From Diadema setosum (lineage: Eukaryota > Echinodermata > Echinoidea > Diadematoida > Diadematidae), in contig NC_092706.1 of the NCBI RefSeq assembly GCF_964275005.1, positions 23,405,187 to 23,469,186 of the forward strand: DNA of 64,000 nt, read 5' to 3'. The notes beneath the pieces were generated by a model. The model made no database searches. It was not told the DNA's origin and worked only from the letters and a program-made list of their open reading frames with translations. The translations under genes and the position numbers were made by a program. Positions 1 through 9,947 of this stretch are shown here, in pieces; position 1 is the stretch's first letter, and every line of letters starts with the position of its first letter.

Positions 1-136
1 AGGTATGTTTGTTGTGACCTTAATCCCTGTAGGTTTGTTTTTGTTTTTGTTTTTTTTGCGTTCCTTTTTCAATTCATCTTTATGTATCGTCTGTATGTTT
101 TCTTGCATATTGTAAATGCTTGTTTAATTATGTAAC

Positions 137-245
137 TGGACCCCATGGAAGTCCAGTGGTGCTATGGCGGCAACGCAGAATATGGGCAATCCAGCCGTTT
201 TAAACTGTAATTTTTATATGTTTTAACGAAAATACCTACCTACCT
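137..245 (+). repeat. 3' fragment of a tRNA-derived SINE
   Basis: The stretch from 'actggaccccatggaag' to 'gggcaatccagcc' matches the 3' body of the SINE copies at 51556-51915 and 52123-52486. The tRNA-like head is absent. It ends in a short tail made of 'tacc' repeats. Only the 3' part is present, as expected of a 5'-truncated retroposed copy. No coding content is seen in the first 250 bases. Confidence 0.6.
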
Positions 246-249
246 ATAC

Positions 250-1840
250 CTACCTACATTAGATTTTCGTTCAAAATATGCTGTTACCATGTCAACACAT
301 TGTCAAGAGTGACGAAAGATAAATTTTGCACATCTAGGTAATATAGTGGTCACATGTGCCAAATTTGAAGGCAAATGCTCAAAAACTGAGTTAGTTGAAC
401 TGAAATTTTTGTATGATTTTCATTCAGAATATACATGTACTGTTACCATGGTAACACATTTTCAACAATGACGAAAGATAAATTTTGAACATCTTCATAA
501 TGTATCGGTCACATATGCCAAAGTCAAATGCTGAAAGACCGAGGGAGTTAACTGAATCCATTTTATTTTTGTACGATTTCACTAGAAATATGCCATGGCA
601 ACATGTTTAACAATGACAGAAGAATAAATTTGCTCATGAATGTAATATGGCGGTCACATGTGCCAGATTTCAAGCCAAATGCTTAAAAACTCAGGGAGTT
701 AGCTAAATCCACAGTAATTTTGTGTGCGTTTTCTTCAAAATATGTTGTTACTTTGGTAACTACTTGTTCAACAATGACGAAAGAATAAGTTTGCACATCT
801 ACATACCTCAGCGGTCATAAGTGGCAAGTTTCAAGCTAAATGCTTAAAGACTGAGGGAGATAACTGAATCCACAGTATTTTTGTATGGTTTTTCATTAAA
901 AATATGCTATTACCATGGTAACGTATTGTTTAACTCTGATTAAGTCTGCACATTTATGTGCCATAGTGGTCATATGTGCCAAAATTCAAGCTAAATGCTA
1001 AAAGACTGAGGGAGTAATTAAGCTGAGTCCACAATACTTTTGTATGCTTTTAAGTGAAAAAAATGTTGTTGCCATGGCAACGCACTGTGTAACAATGACG
1101 AAAGATTAAGTTTGCGCATTTACGTACTATAGCGGTAACATCTATGTGTCAAATTTCAAGCTTAATGCTTAAGACTGAGGGAGATAACTGAATCCAAAGT
1201 ATTTTTGCGTGATTTTCATTCAGAATATGCTGTTTCCATGGCAACGCATCGTTCAACAATGACGAAAGTTTACGTTTGCACATAGTTGCATAGCGGTCTC
1301 ATGTGCCAAATTTGAAGCCATGCTCAAAGACTGCAGGAGTTAGCTGAATCCACAATATTTCTGTATTCTTTTAGGGGGTTGTTACCATGGCAACGCATTG
1401 TTAAACATCAATAGAAGATGTGTTCTACACATAGACATGCTGTAAAGGTCACATGTGCCAAAATTCAAGTCAAATAATCAAAAACTCAGGTAGGTCGGTA
1501 AATCCACATTTTTTTTTTTTTGTTGTTGTATGATTGATACAAAAAACTGCTGTTCCAATGGCAACAGATTTATTCACACACAAAAAATTCGTCCTGCACA
1601 ACTACACATTACATTGATTGTATATCCCAAATTTTAACTGAATTTCTATAAAACCGAGGGAGTAGTTCCACGGCACGGCATTTTATAACATTTGTTAATG
1701 ATTTGCCGTTGCCATGGCCACGCATTATGCAATACTAACGAAAAATGTGTCTTGCACATCTTCCTTTGATATCGGTCATACATGCCAAATTTGGGGTTAA
1801 TTGCTCAAAAAAGTGAGAGAGTAGTTCGATCCACGCAATT
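250..1840. repeat. Diverged ~155-bp tandem repeat (about ten units)
   Basis: A core resembling 'gttaccatggtaac' recurs near 289, 444, 592, 750, 910, 1069, 1235, 1385, 1552 and 1708. Each core is followed by 'caacaatgacgaaag', then 'ggtcacatgtgccaaat', then 'ctgagggagttaactgaatc' in varying states of decay. The period is about 150-165 bp. Units differ by many substitutions and small indels, so the array is old. The core is a near palindrome around CCATGG. No open reading frame is conserved between units, so this is satellite-like, non-coding DNA. Confidence 0.8.
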
Positions 1841-1910
1841 TTGCCCGGCCACACGACCTCAGAGAGAGACTTTCACGGAGAAGTAAAAAACATTTCACGA
1901 AGTCTCTCCA

Positions 1911-2079
1911 GGGGGGCATTTCATGAAGGAACTTTTCGGATAAAATATCTGACAAGTCAAGTATATCCGACAAGTTCAGAGAAATCAGCCAATCAGACGA
2001 AAGAATTTCTCAAAACTTGTCGGATATAATGGACTTGTCTGATATCTTATCCGACAAGTTCCTTCATGAAATGCCCCCC
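1911..2079. mobile_element. Small palindromic (MITE-like) element
   Basis: The left arm 'ggggggcatttcatgaagg' at 1911 is mirrored by 'ccttcatgaaatgcccccc' ending at 2079. Inner segments around 'tatccgacaagttc' also pair. The structure is a ~170-bp foldback with no coding capacity, typical of a MITE. The superfamily is not identifiable. Confidence 0.7.
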
Positions 2080-2129
2080 TGATGTGACTTAGGAGAGAGA
2101 AAGTCTCTCATGAAATGGACCCCAGGGAG

Positions 2130-2400
2130 GGTAGCTGTCCAGTGGGTAGTTATCCGAGAGTAGTTATGGGCGGGGGGTTGTCTGGGTGGGGGGCGGGGAG
2201 CAGTGCCGTATGTACAGAGAGTCTGGCCGACTCGCTTTTCGGCTCATGAGTTTTGAAGCCTCTGATTGGTCATTGATACGGCACTGGGGTGGGTAGTTAT
2301 CCGGGGACAGTCGCGGGGGTAGTTATCCAGGGGTTATGATAATCCGGGTGGTAGTTATCGGGGGGGGGGGGGTAGTTACCCTGGGGGTAGCAACAGCGCA
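2130..2400. repeat. G-rich minisatellite with 'gtagttatccgggg' motif
   Basis: The motif 'gtagttatcc' plus a run of G recurs irregularly at about 2143, 2160, 2291, 2319, 2351 and 2372, with G tracts up to about ten. The small open frames here are low-complexity artefacts. G-tract expansion could explain the spread. Confidence 0.6.
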
Positions 2401-2434
2401 TCAGCGCATGCAGGGCTTGTTCGTTCCTTGCGTG

Positions 2435-2967
2435 CACTGTAAAAACATCGGTGTTAGATTTAACACCACGGGTGTTAAATCTAACACCGATCAAACTTCA
2501 ATAAAGGACCACACCCACAGGTGTTAAAAATGCACTGTGATGGTGTTGAAAAGTGTTCACCTGGCACTTCGTGGTGTTAATTTGACACTGTACCTGGTGT
2601 TACTTTGACACTGTACTGGTGTTAATTCAAAAATGACACCACATGGTATTGATTTGATATTTGTTGGTGTTAATATCAATGGTTTAACACCCGTCCAGCT
2701 TCAATAAGAGACCGCACCAACTGGTGTTACTGTGGTGTAAATTTATTTTCACATTTTTTTCAAAAATCTAGTATTTTAATGTAAACTTCTTGATCGTCTT
2801 GTTTAAATTAAAAAATCAACAAGAAGTGCAGTTACTAAGAAACTCTTCAAAAAACAGTTTAAAATTTGGAAGTGACACCCGGAGGTGTTAATTTAACACC
2901 ATAAATGAGCACCGAAAATTTAACACCAGCTCGGTGTTCACTATTTAACACCGGACTTTTTGCAGTG
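2435..2967. mobile_element. Non-autonomous element with CACTG ends and GTGTTAA subterminal repeats
   Basis: The left end reads CACTGTAAAAAC and the right end, reversed, reads CACTGCAAAAAG, each followed by a 'ccggtgtta'-type block. The dinucleotide TG flanks both sides as a possible target duplication. The interior is packed with 'ggtgttaa' and its complement 'ttaacacc', in direct and inverted orientation. CACTG ends plus clustered subterminal repeats are hallmarks of CACTA/EnSpm-type transposons, so a short deletion derivative is inferred. There is no transposase. Confidence 0.6.
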
Positions 2968-3812
2968 TGACGTCATAATTTCGGCCCCCGAAATTTCGCC
3001 GTCAGATTGGGTTCTTGTGATCAGAATAGGGTTTCAAAACATCATCTATCCATCTTTCTAGAGACGTTTTCACCTTCTGAAACTTAATTATCATTACTCC
3101 TAGAGACCTAAGCTTTCCATAACTGTACGATTCACCTTATTTATCAATATCGAGCTATTTTTCCTCGTTCATTGTACTTCAAATTTCCTGCAACTGCCCG
3201 GAGACACAGTAATTTCACAATAGACATCTCAGAGTCGTAGGCTAGCGAAGACATCTCTGCAACTAGCAAAATCTGCAGTCGCGAACTAGCTTCAAACCCG
3301 GTGAGATGCCCGTTAATTCGTTCATAAACCGACACAGCAGACGCAATCTCTCGGTATCTAGATCACATTTTGAAAATTGCAAGGGTTGATAAAAACGGTC
3401 CTGAAATCATAACGCATTATCCAAAATTAAAGAAGTTGGTGTTATTCTGTTGGAAAAAGAATACCCTTTCCAATAACATGCAAAATAATGACATATTTGC
3501 AACAATATGAATATTGCTGAAATTAAAGATCTTAGGTGTTCCGTGTTTTTTTTTCTGGGTCACCCTGTATATTTCCTGGCTTGATTTGACCCTGTAGATT
3601 GTGGAAGATCTCATGTTTCAATACATGCAAGCTTTCAAGCTTGTCAAGTGAATTGACAGTGTTAGAATACTTTGATGAACTTGTGAAGATTGCAGGAAAA
3701 GTCTGATCTGTGCATGAATTTGCTCTATTTTGAAGCTGTTTCTTTCCTTGGCTCAAAGAATGCGTATCCAAGACGTGATTAGATGAGTATTATTGGGCTA
3801 TCATCTCCCCAG

Positions 3813-4154
3813 CATTACCGTCACCTAGTCCGTCGAGCGCCCCATTCCAGCTTCGGCTTGTCGGTGGTTCCAATAACAGAGAGGGCCGGGTGGAGGTTTA
3901 TTACGACGGTGCCTGGGGAACAATCTGTGATGACGAGTGGGACAGCAATGACGCCGAGGTGGTTTGTAGGATGCTGGGCTATCCAGCTGCAGAACGGGCC
4001 ATTCGTTGGCCTGGCTTCGGTCCAGGTGAAGGTCGAATACTCCTTGACAATGTGCAGTGCCAGGGAAGTGAAGAGAGACTGCTAGATTGCCCACACAATG
4101 GATTCTTGAAACACAACTGTAGACATCAAGAGGATGCTGGCGTCTCATGTCGAG
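3813..4154 (+). CDS. SRCR domain exon, copy 1
   Basis: A single exon encodes a complete scavenger receptor cysteine-rich domain, an extracellular ligand-binding module. A pyrimidine-rich 'tcatctccccag' precedes the exon and the donor 'cgag|gtaagg' follows. Both boundaries are phase 1 and the length is 342 bases (114 codons), so the cassette can be duplicated or skipped without a frameshift. A short Pro/Ser leader precedes LRLVGGSNNREGRV. Then come WGTICDDEW, VVCRMLGYP, LDNVQCQGSE, LLDCPHN, HNC and DAGVSC. Six cysteines are visible, fitting the group A pattern. The exon belongs to a multi-exon plus-strand gene and may be spliced onward to exons at 18 kb, which is inferred from orientation and phase only. 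Confidence 0.9.
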
Positions 4155-4236
4155 GTAAGGCGCAAAGCTTCCAGCAAGCTTTCTAACGCTTTGCTAGCTA
4201 AAGAAGCTGTGTAATTAGGGAAGCAACCCCGTTATA

Positions 4237-5248
4237 CAGGGTCGCCCAGAAAGAACGGAACACATTTGCTCTTTAATTCCAGCAATATTGTTGCAAATAT
4301 GTTATTATTTTACATACTATTGGTACGTCCATTTTTGTCAATAGAATGACAACACGTTCTTCAATTTTGATTTATGCTGTATGATTTTAGGACCATTTTT
4401 ATCAACCCTTGCAATTTTCAAAATGTGATTTTTCGCACTCTCAGTGAAACCGAAACCAGCGAGAATTCGGCTTGTCGTAGAACCAGTAGCGTTCACAATA
4501 TCTGGAATGTGGGGTGGACGGTGTGATTGTCATTGTCCGTTATCATTGTCAATAAGATGACCTTTTGGGCTCATTAGGATACTGAATTAAGCTGGAAATA
4601 GCGAGGTTTATTCAGAAGCATGATTACCAGTGATGCGAGTTCATGAGGGTTTAGGTATGAAGCCCGTACTTAATTAAGTATACATTGATAAATACAGTGG
4701 GAACTGAGAATTTTGCTGTGTCGGTTTATGATTAAATTAATCTATGATCTTCATTATGCTTGCTTTTCTTTCTTTTTTTTTTTCATTCATCTGAACATAA
4801 TTATACAGGTCAGACAGCTCAGATTAAGAATTTTCAAAATCGGTCAGCCACATTGTTAAATCGTGTCTTTAAATTTCCTGCTCCTGCTCGGAGACAGAGT
4901 AATTTTACAATAGACGTCTCAGAGTCTTAGGTTAGCGAAGACATCTCTGCAACTAGCAAAATCTGCAGTCGCGAACTAGCTTCAAACCCGGTGAGATACC
5001 CGTTAATTCGTTCATAAACCGACACAGCAATATTCTCTCGGTATGTAGTTCACATTTTGAAAATTGCAAGAGTTGATAAAATGGTCCTGAAGTCATGACG
5101 CATTAACCAAAACTGAAGAAGTTGGTGTTATTCTATTGGAAAAAGAATGCCCTTTCCAACAGTATGCAAAATAATGACATATTTGCAACAATATGGATAT
5201 TGCTGAAATTAAAGATCTCGGGTGTTCCGTTCGTCCTGGGCCACCCTG
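4237..5248. mobile_element. ~1-kb foldback element with mariner-like ends, copy 1
   Basis: The outer ends are CAGGGTCGCCCAGAAAG and, reversed, CAGGGTGGCCCAGGACG, flanked by TA on both sides. The outer ~210 bp on each side are diverged inverted repeats: the left 'accatttttatcaaccc' region pairs with the right 'gggttgataaaatggt'-type region. CAGGGT ends and TA targets fit Tc1/mariner-like non-autonomous elements. The element fills the intron between SRCR exon copies 1 and 2 and has no transposase ORF. Confidence 0.7.
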
Positions 5249-5518
5249 TATATTTCCTGGCTTGATTTGACCCTGTAAAGTGAGAGACATCATTTTGTAA
5301 GATTGTAGAAGAGCTCATGTTTGAATACATGCAAAAGCTTTCAAGCATGTCAAGTGAATTGATAGTGTCAGAAAACTTTCATGAACTTGGGAAGATTGCA
5401 GGAAAAGGATTATCTGTGCTTGAATTTGCTGTATCTTGAAGCTGTTTCTTTCCTTGACTCAAAGAATGCGTATCCAAGACGTGATTAGATGAGTATTATT
5501 GAGCTATCATCTCCACAG

Positions 5519-5860
5519 CATCACCGTCACCGAGTCCGTCGAGGGCCCCATTCCAGCTTCGGCTTGTCGGTGGTTCCAATAACAGAGAGGGCCGGGTGGA
5601 GGTTTATTACGACGGTGCCTGGGGAACAATCTGTGATGACGAGTGGGACAGCAATGACGCCGAGGTGGTTTGTAGGATGCTGGGCTATCCAGCTGCAGAA
5701 CGGGCCATTCGTTGGCCTGGCTTCGGTCCAGGTGAAGGTCGAATACTCCTTGACAATGTGCAGTGCCAGGGAAGTGAAGAGAGACTGCTAGATTGCCCAC
5801 ACAATGGATTCTTGAAACACAACTGTAGACATCAAGAGGATGCTGGTGTCTCATGTCGAG
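5519..5860 (+). CDS. SRCR domain exon, copy 2
   Basis: This is the second SRCR cassette, 342 bases, bounded by 'ctccacag' and 'cgag|gtaagg', again phase 1-1. The domain from LRLVGG to the last cysteine is identical at protein level to copies 1 and 3. The differences lie in the leader, where Ser becomes Arg before APFQ, plus a few silent changes. Group A SRCR spacing with six cysteines is retained and there is no stop or frame break. The upstream intron duplicates that of copy 1. The near identity means recent duplication, gene conversion or strong selection. Confidence 0.9.
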
Positions 5861-5943
5861 GTAAGGCGCAAAGCTTCCAGCAAGCTTTCTAACGCTTTGC
5901 TAGCTAAAGAATCTTGTGTAATTAGGGAAGCAACCCCGTTATA

Positions 5944-7202
5944 CAGGGTCGCCCACAAAGAACGGAACACCTTTGCTCTTTAATTCCAGCAATATTGTGG
6001 GGGCGCTGTGGCATAGTGGATAAGACTCCCGACTCCCGATCGGAGGACCCAAGTTCGAATCCCGCCCAGTGCTTACGTCCTTGGACAAGATGATTTAACC
6101 CACTGTGTCCCTCTCGACCCAGGTGTATAAATGGTTACCTGGCAACGCTAGGGTAATAATAATAGCAGGGCCCTCTGGTAGAGCAGTGGTAACACTGAAG
6201 AGGCTACCCTGGGTAAATAAGACCTTATTATTATTATTATTACTGTTATTATTATTATTATTATTGCAAATATGTTATTATTTTGCATACTATTGGCAAG
6301 TCCATTTTTCCCAAGAGTATGACAACAAGTTCTTTAATTTTGATTTATGCTGTATGATTTTAGGACCATTTTTATCAACCCTTGCAATTTTCAAAATGTG
6401 ATCTTTTCACACTCGCAGTGAAACCGAAACCAGCGAGAATTCGGCTTGTCGTAGAACCAGTAGCGTTCACAATGTCTGGAATGTGGGGTGGACGGTGTGA
6501 TTGTCATTGTCCGTTATCATTTTCAATAAGATGACATTTTGGGCTTATTGAGATGCTGAACTGAGCTGGAAATAGCGAGGTTTATTCAGAGGCATGATTA
6601 TCAGTGATGCGAGTTCATGAGGGTTTAGGAATGAAGCCCGTACTTAATTAAGTATACATTGATAAATACAGTGGGAACTGAGAATATTGCTGTGTCGGTT
6701 TATGATTAAATTAATCTATGATCTTCATTATACTTGCTTTTCTTTCTTTTTTTTCATTCATCTGAACATAATTATACAGGTCAGACAGCTCAGATTAAGA
6801 ATTTTCAAAATCGGTCAGCCACATAGTTAAATCGTGTCTTTGAAATTTCCTGCGACTGCTCGGAGACAGAGTAATTTTACAATAGACGTCTCAGAGTCTT
6901 AGGAGCAACTAGCAAAATCTGCAGTCGCGAACTAGCTTCAAACCCGGTGAGATACCCGTTAATTCGTTCATAAACCGACACAGCAATATTCTCTTCGTAT
7001 AGATCACATTTTGAAAATTGCAAGGGTTGATAAAATGGTCCTGAAGTCATGACGCATTAACCAAAATTAAAGAAGTTGCTGTTATTCTATTGGAAAAAGA
7101 ATGCTCTTTCCAACAGTATGCAAAATAATGACATATTTGCAACAATATGAATATTGCTGAAATTAAAGATCTCAGGTGTTCCGTTCTTTCTGGGCCACCC
7201 TG
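5944..7202. mobile_element. Foldback element with mariner-like ends, copy 2
   Basis: It has the same ends as the element at 4237, again flanked by TA. It is longer because a tRNA-derived SINE interrupts the left arm. It lies between SRCR exon copies 2 and 3. As a constituent of the tandem unit it was probably amplified together with the exon rather than inserted each time. Confidence 0.7.
5999..6264 (+). mobile_element. tRNA-derived SINE with (TTA)n tail
   Basis: An A-box-like 'tggcatagtgg' and a B-box 'gttcgaatccc' lie near the start, as in a tRNA head, followed by ~150 bp of body and a (TTA)n tail. Comparison with units 1 and 3 of the array shows the exact empty site, with 'atattg' or 'ttattg' at the junctions. 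Insertion therefore happened after the array began to duplicate. It is not a functional tRNA gene. Confidence 0.8.
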
Positions 7203-7484
7203 TATATTTCCTGGCTTGATTTGACCCTGTAGAGTGAGAGACATCATTTTGTAAGATTGTAGAAGAGCTCATGTTTGAATACATGCAAAAGCTTTCAAGC
7301 ATGTCAAGTGAATTGATAGTGTCAGAAAACTTTCATCTGACTGTTCATGAACTTGGGAAGATTGCAGGAAAAGGATTATCTGTGCTTGAATTTACTGTAT
7401 CTTGAAGCTGTTTCTTTCCTTGACTCAAAGAATGCGTATCCAAGACGTGATTAGATGAGTATTATTGAACTATCATCTCCACAG

Positions 7485-7826
7485 CATCACCGTCACCTAG
7501 TCCGTCGAGGGCCCCATTCCAGCTTCGGCTTGTCGGTGGTTCCAATAACAGAGAGGGCCGGGTGGAGGTTTATTACGACGGTGCCTGGGGAACAATCTGT
7601 GATGACGAGTGGGACAGCAATGACGCCGAGGTGGTTTGTAGGATGCTGGGCTATCCAGCTGCAGAACGGGCCATTCGTTGGCCTGGCTTCGGTCCAGGTG
7701 AAGGTCGAATACTCCTTGACAATGTGCAGTGCCAGGGAAGTGAAGAGAGACTGCTAGATTGCCCACACAATGGATTCTTGAAACACAACTGTAGACATCA
7801 AGAGGATGCTGGCGTCTCATGTCGAG
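7485..7826 (+). CDS. SRCR domain exon, copy 3
   Basis: This is the third SRCR cassette, 342 bases, with acceptor 'ctccacag' and donor 'cgag|gtaagg', phase 1-1. The encoded domain is the same as in copies 1 and 2, with the motifs WGTICDDEW, CRMLGYP and DAGVSC. It is the last intact SRCR exon in the array, since the corresponding site in unit 4 has been replaced. Downstream on the same strand come two LINE relics and then the SRCR-C/SMB exons at 18-19 kb. Its phase 1 end would join the phase 1 SMB exon directly. Confidence 0.9.
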
Positions 7827-7908
7827 GTAAGGCGCAAAGCTTCCAGCAAGCTTTCTAACGCTTTGCTAGCTAAAGAAGCTGTGTAATTATGGAAGCAACC
7901 CCGTTATA

Positions 7909-8897
7909 CAGGGTCGCCCACAAAGAACGGAACACCTTTGCTCTCTAATTCCAGCAATATTGGTGCAAATATGTCATTATTTTGCGTACTATTGGTAAGT
8001 CCATTTTCCCAATAAAATGACAACAAGTTCTTTAATTTTGATTTATGCTGTATGATTTTAGGACCATTTTTATCAACCCTTGCAATTTTCAAAATGTGAT
8101 CTTTTCACACTCGCAGTGAAACCGAAACCAGCGAGAATTCGGCTTGTCGTAGAACCAGTAGCGTTCACAATGTCTGGAATGTGAGGTGGACGGTGTGATT
8201 GTCATTGTCCGTTATCATTGTCAATAAGATGACCTTTTGGGCTCATTGAGATGCTGAATTAAGCTGGAAATAGCGAGGTTTATTATTCATGAGGGTTTAG
8301 GAATGAAGCCCGTACTTGATTAAGTATACATTGATAAATACAGCGTGACTTGAGAATATTGCCGTGTCGGTTTATGATTAAAGTACTTTATTATCTTCAT
8401 TATCCTTGCTTTTCTTTGAGTTTTTTTTTTCATTTATCTGAACATAATTATACAGGTCAGACAGCCCAGATTAAGAATTTTCAAAATCGGTGCAACCGCA
8501 TTTGTTAAATCGTGTCTTAAATTTCCTGCTCCTGCTCGGAGACAGAGTAATTTCACAATAGACGTCTGAGAGTCTTAGGCTAGCGAAGACATCTCTGCAA
8601 CTAGCAAAATCTGCAGTCGCGAACTAGCTTCAAACCCGGTGAGATATCCGTTCATTCGTTCATAAACCGACACAGCAATATTCTCTCGGTATCTAGATCA
8701 CATTTTGAAAATTGGAAGGGTTGACAAAAATGGTCCTAAAATTATAACGCATTAACCAAAATTAAAGAATTTGGCGTTATTCTATTGGAAAAAGAATGCC
8801 CTTTCCAATAGCATGCAAAATAATGACATATTTGCAACAGTATGAATATTGCTGAAATTAAAGATCTTAGGTGTTCCTTTCTTTCAGGAGCACTCTG
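7909..8897. mobile_element. Foldback element with mariner-like ends, copy 3
   Basis: The left end CAGGGTCGCCCACAAAG and a decayed right end ('gagcactctg') bracket the same inverted-repeat structure as the copies at 4237 and 5944. It follows SRCR exon copy 3. A small deletion shortens the centre around 8281-8290. Confidence 0.65.
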
Positions 8898-9148
8898 TAT
8901 ATTTCCTGGCTTGATTTGACCTTGTAGAGAGAGATATGATTATATGAGATTGTAGAAGAGCTTATGTTTGAATACATGCAAAAGCTTTCAAGGCTGATTT
9001 CAGTGCTAAGTGGAAAGGCAGTCATTATTCCTGTCATGATCCTGAATTTACAGTGTCAGAAAACTTCGATGAACTTGTGAAGATAGCAGGAAAAGTCTGA
9101 TTTGTGCTTGAATTAGTTGTATCTTGAAGTTGTTTCTTTCCAATCACA

Positions 9149-9437
9149 CCATGTGCCCGACATTCTCCACATTGTGGACGCTACTGGGTCTATGGCAAGC
9201 CGAATTCTCGCTGATTTCGGTATCTCTGAGAGAGCAAAACGATCACATTTTTGAAAATTGCAAAACTTGATAAAAATGGTCGTAAAATCAGAATGCATTA
9301 ACCAAAATTAAAGAAGTTAGCGTTTATTCTAGTCGAAAAAGAATGGCCTTACCAATAGTATGAAAAATAATGACATATTTGCAACAAATTGCTGAATTCA
9401 AAGATCATAGGTGTTCTGTTTTTTCTGGACCACCCTG
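9149..9437. other. Inverted half-element replacing the fourth SRCR exon
   Basis: Unit 4 follows the other units up to 'ttgtttctttcc' at about 9148, just upstream of where an SRCR exon would start. It then switches to the reverse complement of the intron segment found at 4441-4530 in unit 1, and continues through the right arm of the foldback element. The exon is absent. An inversion or template switch between the arms of neighbouring foldback elements would give this structure. Confidence 0.65.
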
Positions 9438-9947
9438 TTTATACAATTTTATGTTCCTTTGTAAGATTTGATATCATGTAACAATGTATATTTCATCCAT
9501 ACCGTAATAGCTTAATCTATGACGAATCTTTCGCTTTCCACTGATTGCTGCTCGACTGGTGTCTGCATTCTCTTTAAGTTCATGCTCCTTTTGAGCGTTG
9601 CTTTATTTTCATCGTTCACTTCCATCATTCTTGATTATCCTATAATTCCTCACACACTTTCTGCCCAGACAAAACGTAGGGAGCTTCTACTTCTTCTTTT
9701 TCTGCTTGGTATATCAGTCAGACCGCAGCACCCGATAATTCGCTCGTATTTATTCAACTCGTATATGCAAGCCCGCTCTAGGCTTGCATACGTAATGAGC
9801 TGCGGAAGGGGATTTTGTCCTTTGGCTTTCGGCAACAAAAATACGCCTTATATTCACAAATTTGGTAGCAAATTTAAGGAAATATCGTCACATGTTACTC
9901 AAATTATTGTAAATGAAAAGTATCATAGCGTAATTTGAGCTTAAAAA

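Larger units (their letters stand above)
3181..9440. repeat. Tandem array of four SRCR-exon units (last one truncated)
   Basis: The anchor 'aaatttcctgc' recurs at 3181, 4871, 6843 and 8519, giving units of about 1690, 1972 and 1676 bp plus a partial fourth. Unit 2 is longer because a SINE sits at 5999-6264. Each complete unit holds one SRCR exon followed by a foldback element. Intronic parts differ by substitutions and indels, while the SRCR exons are almost identical. The fourth unit lacks the exon. Confidence 0.9.

Noticed and set aside
3825..4148. 107-codon open frame on the minus strand across the SRCR exon, repeated in the other copies
   Set aside because: It is an antisense shadow of the SRCR exon; the plus frame has the domain signature and splice sites.
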